Shown: positions 27,434-37,166 of the stretch, one piece after another
Layout: each line of letters begins with the position of its first letter
Numbering within the stretch: the stretch's first letter is position 1
Notes under the pieces: generated by a model
Told to the model about the DNA's origin: nothing
What the model saw: the letters and a program-made list of their open reading frames with translations, nothing else
Database searches by the model: none
Virus record (IMG/VR): IMGVR_UViG_3300029266_000722
Location: 1 to 43,292 of that record
Length of the DNA stretch: 43,292 nt
Reading direction: 5' to 3' (one strand)
Source of the DNA: a virus
Position numbers and translations under genes: made by a program

Positions 27434-28417
27434 CTACGTTGCGACTGACTTGGAGAGCAAGTGCCAATCTGCGCCAGACCATATCATGAATCCAGCTTGG
27501 CTTGTTGTAAAGGCTACTGTTGTAACTGAACCAGCCATATTTGCTGTTACAGTCGCTGTACCTGAGTTTCTGTTAATAAAATATTTTGTTTCACCGATTA
27601 TAGTACCGGCTGCAAGTGACATGGATAAAGCTGAACCACTGTTAAAAATTGTTAATGGTAAAGTTGTAGAACAAGCACCTGATGAAGATAAAGTTTCAGC
27701 TTTATGTACGAGTTTATTAGCAATGGAAACAGCACCTGTTCCCTTAGCATATATCTCTAATGATATATTAGTATCTGAACCAGTTGCGGCAAGGTTTGGC
27801 GAATTACCAGTTGAGTTATTTGTAATCTGTAATTCATTTACCGCTGAAGTGTTGTGTACGAATTTAACAAATTCATTACCGTTTGCATCATTAAAACCAC
27901 CTGTAACACGAGGGTTAGTTAAAACTGGAGTTGTTAAAGTTTTGTTTGTTAATGTTTGTGTGTGAGCATTAAATGTAACCTGATCATCTCCAACAAGTAG
28001 CGGAAGTGTAATAGTTCTATCTGCTGACAACTCACTGACTGCAACAATGTATTGGTGGTTTGAACTTGTATCATTAATTTGTGGAGTAGTTAAAACTGCT
28101 GATGTAAGAGTTTTATTTGTAAGAGTATCTGTAGTTGCTTTTCCAACTAATGTGTCTGCTGTATTTGGTAAAACTACATTTACATCGCCAGATGGGTTTC
28201 CAGCTTTTAAAAATGTTTCGTGATTATCTACTGAGCTGCCTTCAAAAACAACAGCATCGTCAGTTAAAGTAATACCACTTGAAAGTTCAGCTGAGTCACC
28301 ACCAAGCGCGATATACAACTCCTGAAAATTTAAATTTATTTTATTACCAGCACTACGAAGGGTATCACCAGTACCATCGTTTGCACTTGTGCCAGTATTT
28401 ACATTCTGTCTAGCCAT
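27434..28417 (-). CDS. Fibre-like virion protein
   Basis: This 327-aa protein begins ARQNVNTGTSANDGTGDTLR, followed by KINLNFQELYIALGG. Such a start recurs in structural proteins of marine T4-like phages. It then has beta repeats of the type TLTNKTLTSAVLTTPQIND, also present in the fibre at 78-2159. The C-terminus is Gly/Thr/Ala-rich and ends with GFMIWSGADWHLLSKSVAT. It is the first gene of a late unit, with TATAAATA 31 nt upstream, ahead of gp8. A short fibre or fibre-attachment protein is the likely role, inferred. Confidence 0.72.
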   Translation of the reverse strand: MARQNVNTGTSANDGTGDTLRSAGNKINLNFQELYIALGGDSAELSSGITLTDDAVVFEGSSVDNHETFLKAGNPSGDVNVVLPNTADTLVGKATTDTLTNKTLTSAVLTTPQINDTSSNHQYIVAVSELSADRTITLPLLVGDDQVTFNAHTQTLTNKTLTTPVLTNPRVTGGFNDANGNEFVKFVHNTSAVNELQITNNSTGNSPNLAATGSDTNISLEIYAKGTGAVSIANKLVHKAETLSSSGACSTTLPLTIFNSGSALSMSLAAGTIIGETKYFINRNSGTATVTANMAGSVTTVAFTTSQAGFMIWSGADWHLLSKSVAT

Positions 28418-28447
28418 TGTATAGTTTCCAGTTGTTAGAGTTAATTA

Positions 28448-28455
28448 TATTTATA
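28448..28455 (-). promoter_or_regulatory. T4-type late promoter upstream of the fibre-gp8 unit
   Basis: A perfect TATAAATA lies on the minus strand within the 44-nt gap between two structural genes. A start near 28442 gives a leader of about 25 nt to the ATG at 28417. Confidence 0.75.
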
Positions 28456-28461
28456 TAGTTT

Positions 28462-29748
28462 TTATGCTGAATCTGGGGAATTAAAAACTAATTTATCATC
28501 AGCAAAGTTAATAAAATGTTTTCTTTCTGGATTGATACCCATTTCTTTAGCAATTGCGGGTAGCAATATGTTCTCAATATGGTAAAAAGATTCACCTGGT
28601 ACAAAAGTAGGTTTATAAGTAGGTGTTCTTATTGTATTATTTATATACTGCGCAGCATAGCTTGCAAGCGTTTGTGCATCAGCCGAGTTAATATCACTAT
28701 CCCCGTTTATATCACCGTATTTTTGGTTAGTACCGGGTATGATACTATTATATAGGCTTACCAATCTAGGAGCCATATTGTTAACGGCGAGGGATAAGAG
28801 GTCGCCGATGAGTGAAGGATATGCGCTATCGCCGGTGGTACTCCAGTTAAATGGTTCAACCCCTACCATATCCATTGTAGGTTTACTATTATCATCCATA
28901 GTCATTGAATTGACTTTAACTAGCGATCCAACATCATCAAAACTATTATGTAACTCTTGTAGTGTCATGTGCTGATAACGTAGAATAGATTGATTTAGAT
29001 CAGTTACTATATTATTGCCAGAATCATTTAGTCTATTACCTACAATTTCTGGGAGAGTAATAAAAGTAACACCTGCTTGGCCCTGGACAACTAGACCTCC
29101 TGCTGCAGCATCAACAATTGCAATTGGCATACTTGTACTAGGTGAAGTATTATTAGATATGATTTGAACTTCGCCACCGATATACATACCAGATGGGTGT
29201 ACAAATAGTTTATAAGCATCTAGCCATTCATTAATAGGAATAGCAGCTTTAATTAAGATTGCATATTTCTGATAGAGTTTATCATCAGTAATGTATCTTA
29301 ATGATTCAGGTCCAATTTCAGATACACCAATTTCAAATATATTCCGCTTTGTATATACAACATCAGGAGATATTGAAAAGAATGTTCTAAAGAATTGTTG
29401 AATACTATAAAGAGAACCCTTTGATCTGTAAAGAGTATTTGAATATTTTGCTGCTGCTCTTTTATTATTAAACCCTTCAAAGTATTGAGTACCAAGTAAA
29501 AGTTCATCTTCAATAAAGGTTAAGAGTTGTAAATCAACTGCTGTAATATCTCTGGATAAAAATAAATCATCTATAAGTTTACTAGGACTCTGATCACTAT
29601 CCATAAAGTCATAGTAATTTTCTAGGAATTTAATAAACTTAGGATATTGATCTTGAAAATAACTCGGCAAGATTTCTTTTACTGGATGGTAATCCTGTAA
29701 ATTTATTTCTCTGCGGTTATTATCCGATAATGTTTTATCTTTACTCAT
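28462..29748 (-). CDS. Baseplate-region structural protein with dockerin-like calcium motif
   Basis: This 428-aa protein is rich in aromatic residues at its N-terminus (SYFQDQYPKFIKFLENYYDF). It has an SLYSIQQFFRTFF stretch that recurs in marine T4-like structural proteins. Residues 346-361 (DINGDSDINSADAQTL) form one dockerin-type or EF-hand-like calcium loop, with acidic positions at 346, 350, 352 and 357. The gene follows gp6 with 11 nt between and precedes the fibre-gp8 unit, which is where T4 encodes gp7. It may replace part of gp7, but no clear homology is seen. A baseplate wedge role is inferred. Confidence 0.68.
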   Translation of the reverse strand: MSKDKTLSDNNRREINLQDYHPVKEILPSYFQDQYPKFIKFLENYYDFMDSDQSPSKLIDDLFLSRDITAVDLQLLTFIEDELLLGTQYFEGFNNKRAAAKYSNTLYRSKGSLYSIQQFFRTFFSISPDVVYTKRNIFEIGVSEIGPESLRYITDDKLYQKYAILIKAAIPINEWLDAYKLFVHPSGMYIGGEVQIISNNTSPSTSMPIAIVDAAAGGLVVQGQAGVTFITLPEIVGNRLNDSGNNIVTDLNQSILRYQHMTLQELHNSFDDVGSLVKVNSMTMDDNSKPTMDMVGVEPFNWSTTGDSAYPSLIGDLLSLAVNNMAPRLVSLYNSIIPGTNQKYGDINGDSDINSADAQTLASYAAQYINNTIRTPTYKPTFVPGESFYHIENILLPAIAKEMGINPERKHFINFADDKLVFNSPDSA

Positions 29749-29759
29749 GTTTCAGTTTC

Positions 29760-31580
29760 TTATGTTGAAGTTACAATGATACCAGATGAGAATGACGTAG
29801 CTAAATCATAGCTCAATATATCATTTCTAACTGGAGAGATAGCCGACTGATTAGCTGGAACAATAGACATTTTAATAAAGTCATCACCTGATATTAAACC
29901 ATCAACTTTTAGTGCAACAACATCAACAACGCCCGTGACTGCATTATAAGATCCGATGTTATCGTTTTGTACTGTTTCATCTACAAGTGCAACAACCTGT
30001 AAAGTATTGGAAGAAAGTTTATTTTTAATTCTGCTTGTTATACCTGCATAGTTAAATACTGTTGATGTAACTTTAAATAATTTATCATCTGGAGCATCAA
30101 TGGATACTGGGTACCTAAGTTTATGATCTTGGACTTTATTTAGAGTTGGTGTAAATCTATGCTGCACTAAAATATCTGCACGAGACGAAAGAACAGCTGG
30201 ATCTACATCGTCAACAAGTGCTAACATATTTGATCTTCTAAATGATTGGCCAAATTTACCAACAGAGCCTGTGAAGTAACCAGTAACAGCTGTTTGCACT
30301 TCTTCACTAATTGTATTAAGTGCTTTAGGCGAAAGTTTAGGATTAAATTGGAAATACACTTGTGTTTCAACAAACGTCTGAATAGGATCTTCAAATTTTA
30401 AATCGAAACCTACTATAGACAGCTGATCTGCTAGCTCAACTATAGACTGCTTTGTTGAATCTATTTGAGCAGTTGTGACATTAGCATTAAAAACAATAGA
30501 TAGGAATACACAGCCGTATTGAGGTAAGAGTGCATCTTCACCACCAAAGGCTTTAATATCAGTAATGAGTGAACCAAAATTCCTTTGTACTAAAGACGAA
30601 TAATCATCTGCAGTTACCATTCTATTTTGTGTTGCGTATTGAAAAGGAGCATTTTTTCTAATCGACTCAGTTGATTCTTTTTCAGAACCGTTGTAAGAGT
30701 TTATCACAGTGGTTACTGTAATTGGAAAGTTATCAACGCCTACTGTTACCTGACTTGATGGACTAAAAACAGTTGCGTCATTTGAAAGAGAACCTTTAGT
30801 TCTTAAATATATTACTTCAACTTTATTACCAGCAACTGGAGATTTACCAAGTGTAACATTATCTCCAAATGTTAATTCAAAGAATGCATTAGGCGCTTCT
30901 TTAAGAATATATAATGTTGACGCTGCACTGAAAGTTGTAGCATCTTTGATGTTTGTATAAATTGTAAATGTTTCAGATGAAACTGTGTCATAAACTCTAA
31001 CTTCTGCTGAACCGATATCCATTTCCAAATCTGGGATAATATAAACATTATCAATACTATCAGCACCGATATAAAAAGTTTTTGTTTGACTCTCGCCTTC
31101 TTGTATAACAATATCTTCAGATTCATTTACTTTAAAAGAATATAAACCAAAACCATTATCAGTTGCTGTAGCGTCTGCTCTAGTTTGGAATGTATAACTT
31201 ATTCCATCAACATCTGATGTAAATTTGGTACCTTTTGAAATTTGTAATTGAACAGGTCTTCCGACAAGATCACCTGTATTGACAGAAAGATTTACCTGAG
31301 CAATAGAACCTAGTTTGGATCTTGGTACATAACCAATACCTTCGGCTAGTGATACAACTGAGGAACGTAATTGAGCTGTACTGAGATAAGATTCATTTAG
31401 AGCAAAGTTTGTAACGAGACCGTTATAATGTGTATTATATGCTAACACATCAAGAATATTACTTAGACCAGAACCCTCAAAATTATAATCTGCATACTCA
31501 CTCTTTGCTGCAAGAAAGGTTTTTAAATTATTTTTTATACTTGTAAAATCAAGTGCGGTGGATGATATTGTTGTTGCCAT
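29760..31580 (-). CDS. gp6: Baseplate wedge protein, T4 gp6-like
   Basis: This 606-aa protein has the gp6/baseplate-J pattern near its start: DYNFEGSGLSNILDVLAYNT, followed by FALNESYLSTAQLRSSV. This parallels the FEGS-x(5)-MDILSYNT region of T4 gp6. NAPFQYATQNRMVTADDYSS in the middle is another conserved baseplate-J-type segment. gp6 forms the dimeric ring that links wedges and surrounds the hub. It overlaps the gp25-like gene by 1 nt, the same gene order as T4 25-6. Confidence 0.87.
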   Translation of the reverse strand: MATTISSTALDFTSIKNNLKTFLAAKSEYADYNFEGSGLSNILDVLAYNTHYNGLVTNFALNESYLSTAQLRSSVVSLAEGIGYVPRSKLGSIAQVNLSVNTGDLVGRPVQLQISKGTKFTSDVDGISYTFQTRADATATDNGFGLYSFKVNESEDIVIQEGESQTKTFYIGADSIDNVYIIPDLEMDIGSAEVRVYDTVSSETFTIYTNIKDATTFSAASTLYILKEAPNAFFELTFGDNVTLGKSPVAGNKVEVIYLRTKGSLSNDATVFSPSSQVTVGVDNFPITVTTVINSYNGSEKESTESIRKNAPFQYATQNRMVTADDYSSLVQRNFGSLITDIKAFGGEDALLPQYGCVFLSIVFNANVTTAQIDSTKQSIVELADQLSIVGFDLKFEDPIQTFVETQVYFQFNPKLSPKALNTISEEVQTAVTGYFTGSVGKFGQSFRRSNMLALVDDVDPAVLSSRADILVQHRFTPTLNKVQDHKLRYPVSIDAPDDKLFKVTSTVFNYAGITSRIKNKLSSNTLQVVALVDETVQNDNIGSYNAVTGVVDVVALKVDGLISGDDFIKMSIVPANQSAISPVRNDILSYDLATSFSSGIIVTST

Positions 31581-32020
31581 TATCTGAGCCTCGAAACATA
31601 TGTGGTGACGGTTTGTATTTCTGGCTGATTAACTACCCGAAATGTTAGTGTCACGTGGAGTGAATTTGTGTCTGCCATTAATCTTACTTGTATATCTACA
31701 ATTTCTGCTCTTGGTTCATACACGTAAATTACACTGCGAATTTCTTTTTTAATTTCATAACCTAAAGTACCGTGAGCGCCCTCAAATAATAGTGCCCTTA
31801 AATTAGCACCATAATCGGATGCAAAAGGTTTTTCAAGTTTGTTTGTACTAACTATATTTAGTACACTTTGTTTGACCGATGCAGCATCAGTTTTTTTAAA
31901 AATATCACCAGCAGATTTATTTTCAAAGGACAAGTCTATATCACTAAACACCTTTTGTCTAGCAACAGTTATAGCTGCTACGTTAGTATTGCCATCTTCA
32001 GTTGATAATATTCTTGCCAT
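31580..32020 (-). CDS. gp25: Baseplate wedge protein, T4 gp25-like
   Basis: This 146-aa protein is of the expected length for gp25 (132 aa in T4). It carries the conserved EPRAEI at residues 102-107 and the gp25/W pattern with GANLRALLFE upstream. gp25 is a sheath-initiator-like wedge protein at the baseplate core, joined with gp6 and gp53. A late promoter lies 22 nt upstream and an AGGG ribosome-binding site precedes the ATG. The next gene (gp6) overlaps by 1 nt. Confidence 0.9.
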   Translation of the reverse strand: MARILSTEDGNTNVAAITVARQKVFSDIDLSFENKSAGDIFKKTDAASVKQSVLNIVSTNKLEKPFASDYGANLRALLFEGAHGTLGYEIKKEIRSVIYVYEPRAEIVDIQVRLMADTNSLHVTLTFRVVNQPEIQTVTTYVSRLR

Positions 32021-32041
32021 TTACTTACCCTAATTTATCTT

Positions 32042-32049
32042 TATTTATA
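32042..32049 (-). promoter_or_regulatory. T4-type late promoter upstream of gp25
   Basis: A perfect TATAAATA on the minus strand, just after the stop of the spike gene. A start near 32036 would give a leader of about 16 nt, the shortest of the minus-strand examples in the window. Confidence 0.7.
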
Positions 32050-32053
32050 CTTA

Positions 32054-34531
32054 TCAAAAGAAGTTATCCTCAATCCACTGATAGGTACTGTATATTTTGT
32101 TTGAACCAGATGGGTGTTTATAATCTACTGAAAATCCATTTGCTTTTAGATTTGCATTGTGAGTATTTTTTGCTTCTGACCCATGTCTACCGAACGCTGG
32201 GTTATTTTTAGGATCATCTACAAAGGCTGGAGCATAAAATGAACCATCTTTCTTTGTTCCAGTTTTACCCTGTGCTCCCCAGACAGCCAGTCTAACTGGT
32301 ACATAATCTGCTGGGTTTATTAAGCCTTTCAAGCCTGCAATTTTCTGATTATCAATAGCTGTCTGATGTTGCCAACTATCATAATGAGTTAATATTGTTC
32401 CAACTGGATAATCATACGCACCAGCAGCGTGATATAAAGCTGATACATCATCAAAAGTTTTACCAGTTGTAGCAGGTGGTATATACTTTTCTTCTAGTGC
32501 TTTAGTTGTTGGAACATTTTTATCTTTGAGTTCAATTGCTTCTGGTTCATCTTCTGGAGATAATATCTCAACTATAGAACCCGTTGATTGTACAGAGTTG
32601 TTAAAGTTGGTTCCTATTTCGCCTTTGTATGTTACTTTAAATGATTCTGGTATATCTGGTACTTCAACTACAATTTGAACATTAAGTTCATCATCTTTAT
32701 CATAAGTATCATAGTCTAAAGTAATTTTATCAAACATACCAAATTGCTTCCAATGATCTACTAATTCAAAAGATCCATCTCTGTCTATTTTACCATTTGG
32801 CCCAATTAATTCATATACAACTGCTTGACCTTTAGTTCTCTTTTCTAAAATACTACCAACTGTTAAAGTCTCTGCTGTTCCATCACCTGTTTGTCCATAC
32901 TTCTCAACACCATGAAAACCTTCTACAACTTCAAGTCTATGTTTAGCCCACTTGCCTTCTACCGAAAGTATTTGTTTATATAATTGCCCATGAGCAATAT
33001 AGTTTCTGGCCAATTGCTGCTTGGTCTTTTCTGGAAGAGAATCAAATCTACCTGAATCATTAGCATATAGGAATCTTGCTAACGGTATTTTATTTGTTAC
33101 AAGTGTCTTGGATGTAATAGGTTTTTTAAGTCCGATGATAATTTCTTTACTCGGTAATAACTGAATCGCAGTTTGTATTTTTTCAACCTTGATAGTTTTA
33201 TTTCTTGCGTTGTTTTTTGTACCTTCAAATGACTCAACAGAAATATTAGTTGGTCCAGCATCCCTAACTCTTGCTGTTCCAGCTGGTGGAGTTTTTTCAC
33301 TATGAGTCTCTGATAGAACACCCTTACCTGCTTGCTCGGTAGTCCATTCAGGATTGTCTGAATTTACCTTATCACGCATCTTTGATCTAACATCTTTGAC
33401 TGTGTATTTTCTTTTTCTCATAGTCTCCTGTAAGAAGTTATCAACATCAATCTTAGGTTTTCTAACGCCTCTATCCGATTTCAACCAATCAGTAACAAGT
33501 GCTGAAGGCATTTCAACTGTAGCATCTGTATTGTTTGCAGTGTCAGTAATAGATCCTGCAGATCCTTGGGCAGCCTCACTATAGCCTTGAGATTGTGTTA
33601 CTGTTGAAGTAACAGCTGTACCTTTTAGATCGCCATGGAAAGTTGGCGCTGTAAATCCGTCTGAGAAATTACCAGAAGTGCCGTAAATATTTTTGGTGTA
33701 CATCATGACGTTCTCACCACCAATTGTACTTCCCAAACCACCTGCAATAAATATTTTATCAGCTGCTTGATGCATTTTCGGAGAAGTAAGATTCATCTCA
33801 ACCTGAGCTGACTGAGTTAATTTTCCAGATGATGTTATTTGCACATCGCCTTCAGTAGTGCTATTAACATCGCCTTTAGTAGCGGTAGTCACGTTACCCA
33901 GATTTGTAAATACACTACTTCCGCCTACAGTCTGAGAGAAACTACCAGAAACTGTATAACCGACATTCCCAAAAACTTTACTTCTTGAAGAACCGTCAAT
34001 TGTTTCTCTTTTATCGCCTTTAGCATTTACAATATAGTTATTACAATTGACTTCATAATCACCTGATACATTGAGAGTACAATTACCTTCATAAGTAATA
34101 TTAGCATCGCCTCTAACAATAATTTCTGATGTACCATTAACGACTTCAATTTTATTTTCTTTGGTGAAGATAATCATATTGCCGTTGGCTCTAAATTCCA
34201 AACCAGACTTTGTAGTACCGTGTAGAATTGTAATTCTTTCAGATCCACCTGTATCATCAAATGCTAGAACATGGCCGCAACCAGTTTCTTTTACATCGGC
34301 TTCTTCGTATGAAGAACCAGACGAGTTATCTTCCTCTAGTCCAGATCCAGTTACAATACCAAATTGCTTACCAGTTACTCTATTTTTATTAACACTAGAC
34401 TGATCTTTATAAGAATCCTTTGGGTATTCTCCAGAAGGATCTTCAAAAGAATCACCTGATACACCAACTGTATCGGCATTACCCTTGCCTTCTTTCTTTA
34501 CTCTTTCTTCATATAAATCTTGATTGCTCAT
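32054..34531 (-). CDS. Baseplate central spike-like protein with beta-helix
   Basis: From the ATG at 34531 the protein is 825 aa. That start forms an ATGA overlap with the amidase stop and is preferred to the GTG 9 nt earlier. Residues of about 90-300 are a run of short strands such as GNCTLNVSGDYEVNCNNYIV and GSFSQTVGGSS. This is typical of the gp5 C-terminal or VgrG-type trimeric beta-helix that forms the membrane-piercing spike. Further C-terminal domains follow, the last with GFSVDYKHPSGSNKIYSTYQ. No lysozyme domain is present; that sits in a separate gene at 36276-37166. It probably works at the tip of the tail tube. Confidence 0.78.
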   Translation of the reverse strand: MSNQDLYEERVKKEGKGNADTVGVSGDSFEDPSGEYPKDSYKDQSSVNKNRVTGKQFGIVTGSGLEEDNSSGSSYEEADVKETGCGHVLAFDDTGGSERITILHGTTKSGLEFRANGNMIIFTKENKIEVVNGTSEIIVRGDANITYEGNCTLNVSGDYEVNCNNYIVNAKGDKRETIDGSSRSKVFGNVGYTVSGSFSQTVGGSSVFTNLGNVTTATKGDVNSTTEGDVQITSSGKLTQSAQVEMNLTSPKMHQAADKIFIAGGLGSTIGGENVMMYTKNIYGTSGNFSDGFTAPTFHGDLKGTAVTSTVTQSQGYSEAAQGSAGSITDTANNTDATVEMPSALVTDWLKSDRGVRKPKIDVDNFLQETMRKRKYTVKDVRSKMRDKVNSDNPEWTTEQAGKGVLSETHSEKTPPAGTARVRDAGPTNISVESFEGTKNNARNKTIKVEKIQTAIQLLPSKEIIIGLKKPITSKTLVTNKIPLARFLYANDSGRFDSLPEKTKQQLARNYIAHGQLYKQILSVEGKWAKHRLEVVEGFHGVEKYGQTGDGTAETLTVGSILEKRTKGQAVVYELIGPNGKIDRDGSFELVDHWKQFGMFDKITLDYDTYDKDDELNVQIVVEVPDIPESFKVTYKGEIGTNFNNSVQSTGSIVEILSPEDEPEAIELKDKNVPTTKALEEKYIPPATTGKTFDDVSALYHAAGAYDYPVGTILTHYDSWQHQTAIDNQKIAGLKGLINPADYVPVRLAVWGAQGKTGTKKDGSFYAPAFVDDPKNNPAFGRHGSEAKNTHNANLKANGFSVDYKHPSGSNKIYSTYQWIEDNFF

Positions 34532-36279
34532 TCGTACCACCCATCGTAATTAATTATTTCTTCGTAAGATAGTGCCTTTGAAGTACCATCTTTATTAATA
34601 TTAGTTTTGTCAAATTCTGATAATACATATTCTTGTACATCAAACCCAGGATCCATCATAGAGTGATCTAAGTCAGCGTGGCCAAATGCTTGACCAGCAC
34701 CATTAACATTATAGAATACTTCCATAACTGTTCTAAACTTTTTCATTTGTGCCTGAGTTATAGAATCAGAGCCTCTTGCTAGTTGCGATAGTTGAGTTCC
34801 TGTTGGACAATTATATCCTGCAATAAAACAAATTCCTATTGAGTGATTATGATGAGTCTCTAATATGACTTGGTTTTTAATTGATTCAGGTGAATCTTTT
34901 GTTAAACTACCCGCAGCTTTTTGAGCATCCACATTTTTATCATCTGGCTTAATATAACCTTTATATAATGCATATGCTCTTTCACCAACAGTAGTTTTCA
35001 TACGAGCAAGACCACCGCCGATTGAGTCATTAAATTTTCTAGTTGATTCAACGTTTTCTGCTTCAGCATCAGTCCAAGATTGTTTATCAGAACTTGGAGT
35101 TGCATTTGGCTTTTGCATTTTTGCTATATGAGAACCAACTCTATCCAGAGGAAGACCTCTTTGTAAAGTTCCATCACGCCTAATAACTAAGTGATAAGGA
35201 ATACCATCATCATCTTCGTGCCATTTATGAATTTCAACTGCGCCTATATCTTGATTGGTAAAAGTATCTGACCAGTGTACAACAACTTCAGTCATTTCTC
35301 TTTGAGCTGTTCTTAACTCTAACTCCAATTCTACAGAAGAATCAATAGTTGTAAATTGTGTTTTATCCTCTTTATGATTTGTATCAGAGCCTTTCCATAA
35401 TTTATTATTAGAACCAATTATATATGGTTTTGTGCTTTTTGTACCAACTGCTGGATTTCTTTCTACTTCAATTGCATCAGGTGGAGATAATTTAATTCCA
35501 TTTATGAATGTTTCTAGTTCTGCTTCTGTACCAGAAAAACTTCCTCTTATTAAATCTGCAGCATCTGTTTTCTTGCCTGATGCTAAAAATCCTAATAGTT
35601 CTTTTTCAGCAAAAGGTACTTTGGAAAAATCTGGAATAACATTTCTAATTGCTGAGTTGATAGTACCATTCAGATTCATAATAACATCAGTTATTACGCC
35701 TCCAGTTAAGTCAGGTATCAGATCTGTAAAATTCTTTTTAAAGCCACTTAAAGCATCTGTAAATTTACTTGCTCCAGCAATACCGCCAGATATAGCATCA
35801 TCAAGTTTATCTAAACCCTCAAGTGCTCCAGCTGGAGCAATATCTTTTAATGCTCCTTGTATTTCACTAGCTGATTTCCCAGTTACTTCTTTTAGTGATC
35901 TTGCAATTGCTTCTGGAGAGGCTGATGAGATAATCATATCAAGTTTGCCATTTAATACTTCTTCGCCTGCACCAAGTGCTCCAGCCAATGTGCTAGAATT
36001 TGCATCAATGTTTTGTATTAAATCTTCTGCTAGTCCGGGAACGTCTCCAGTAATTTCAGCAATGGAATCTACAGCGTCGGCTGTTATATCATTAATATCA
36101 TCGGTTGCTTGTGATAGAGTTTTAATGCCAGACTTAACACTTCCAGCATCAACCATTCCGCTAGTAAACTTTGCGCTGGTCTGTGATGTAGCTGCTTTAA
36201 GTTTTTCCGATATCTGTCCTGGATTAGCATTTTTTAATGCTGTACTAAATTTTGCTTTTAAAGTATTAATAGTGGTCAT
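34528..36279 (-). CDS. Virion-associated N-acetylmuramoyl-L-alanine amidase
   Basis: This 583-aa protein has an N-terminal helical region (1-280, Ala/Ser/Asp-rich, probably for assembly) and a C-terminal Amidase_2/PGRP-type domain from about residue 325. Visible features are VVVHWSDT with His335, GIPYHLVIRRDGTLQRG with the family's Y-H strand, HNHSIGICFIAG, and GHADLDHSMMDPGFD with His534 and Asp543. His335, His534 and Asp543 are the likely zinc ligands. It would cut the amide bond between muramic acid and the stem peptide during infection. It overlaps the hub lysozyme gene by 4 nt and the spike gene by 4 nt. Confidence 0.83.
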   Translation of the reverse strand: MTTINTLKAKFSTALKNANPGQISEKLKAATSQTSAKFTSGMVDAGSVKSGIKTLSQATDDINDITADAVDSIAEITGDVPGLAEDLIQNIDANSSTLAGALGAGEEVLNGKLDMIISSASPEAIARSLKEVTGKSASEIQGALKDIAPAGALEGLDKLDDAISGGIAGASKFTDALSGFKKNFTDLIPDLTGGVITDVIMNLNGTINSAIRNVIPDFSKVPFAEKELLGFLASGKKTDAADLIRGSFSGTEAELETFINGIKLSPPDAIEVERNPAVGTKSTKPYIIGSNNKLWKGSDTNHKEDKTQFTTIDSSVELELELRTAQREMTEVVVHWSDTFTNQDIGAVEIHKWHEDDDGIPYHLVIRRDGTLQRGLPLDRVGSHIAKMQKPNATPSSDKQSWTDAEAENVESTRKFNDSIGGGLARMKTTVGERAYALYKGYIKPDDKNVDAQKAAGSLTKDSPESIKNQVILETHHNHSIGICFIAGYNCPTGTQLSQLARGSDSITQAQMKKFRTVMEVFYNVNGAGQAFGHADLDHSMMDPGFDVQEYVLSEFDKTNINKDGTSKALSYEEIINYDGWYE

Positions 36280-37166
36280 GTGTCACTTCCATATGCTTCA
36301 AATACTTGACGAGCATTTTTTCTTCTAGCTGCTTTGTGAGCATAATCTTTATGTGGTCTTTCGTACTTATCACAAAATAGATCACTTGCTGCATTTATTG
36401 TTGCTGTTTGTTTAAATCTATTGTATGCAAAAAACTTAGGACTATTTTCTGAAAAATCCCACATGAAAAATTCTAGTTGTGTTTCTAATCTTTTATATGA
36501 TAACCGTCTTTGCGCTGCATAACTTTCTAATTGCTGCCGTCGCCTTGCCGCAGGATTCCATTGTGCTATACCATATGATTCTTCACCTGGAAAGGAAGAT
36601 TCAATGTCTGGTTCCATTCCCGACTCCTGAATAAAGTTACCACATATTGCAGCTGATTGTTTTTGTGTAAAACCATTTCCGACTAAAAAGTTAAATGCTT
36701 TTTCTGTATTATTAGATCCAACTGCTGCACTCATATCTGGTAATGTTCCTGATATACGGACTTGTGGAGTGCTGCCACCAGATCGTCTTTTATTTTTAGG
36801 AATAGTAGGATCATCTAGTACATTAGCAGCATCATGACTTGGGGCATGAGGTCCAAATGTATCAACTTTTTCCATTCTTGGGATAGAACCCCAAACTATG
36901 GGCTGTTGACTAAATCCGCCATCCATAAAGAAACCCATAACTTGGGCACCGGCTTTAATACCAGTTGATCTTCCTATGCCAGATACTCCAGCTTCGGTGG
37001 AAGGTAGTAACACACTCGCCCAAGGGAGATCACGTTCAGGTACTTCTGCAAGATCATCACTGTGCACACCATAAATTCTAACACGCAGTCTACCGACTTT
37101 GAGAGGATCTTTAACAGATATAACTCTACCCACCCACCAACGCATTGAATCACCGTAAAAACTCAT
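36276..37166 (-). CDS. gp5: Baseplate hub protein: gp5-like OB-fold plus tail lysozyme domain
   Basis: This 296-aa protein has two domains. Residues 8-97 are an OB-fold of the gp5/VgrG type (WVGRVISVKDPLKVGRLRVR, QVMGFFMDGGFSQQPIVWGS). Residues of about 152-293 are a phage tail-type lysozyme domain (AFNFLVGNGFTQKQSAAICG, then NFIQESGMEPD with Glu181 as likely catalytic acid, and SYGIAQWNPAARRRQQLESY). This differs from T4 gp5, whose lysozyme is of the T4 type and which carries the beta-helix in the same chain. It overlaps the hub gene upstream and the amidase downstream by 4 nt each. Confidence 0.86.
   Translation of the reverse strand: MSFYGDSMRWWVGRVISVKDPLKVGRLRVRIYGVHSDDLAEVPERDLPWASVLLPSTEAGVSGIGRSTGIKAGAQVMGFFMDGGFSQQPIVWGSIPRMEKVDTFGPHAPSHDAANVLDDPTIPKNKRRSGGSTPQVRISGTLPDMSAAVGSNNTEKAFNFLVGNGFTQKQSAAICGNFIQESGMEPDIESSFPGEESYGIAQWNPAARRRQQLESYAAQRRLSYKRLETQLEFFMWDFSENSPKFFAYNRFKQTATINAASDLFCDKYERPHKDYAHKAARRKNARQVFEAYGSDT

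Noticed and set aside
34532-34540. GTG start of the spike gene
   Set aside because: The ATG at 34531 makes the usual ATGA junction with the amidase stop, the same style as neighbouring gene pairs.
35432-36328. 298-codon open frame on the plus strand
   Set aside because: It lies opposite the amidase and hub genes, its translation is Ser/Pro-rich antisense-like sequence, and the minus-strand genes have clear motifs and overlaps.
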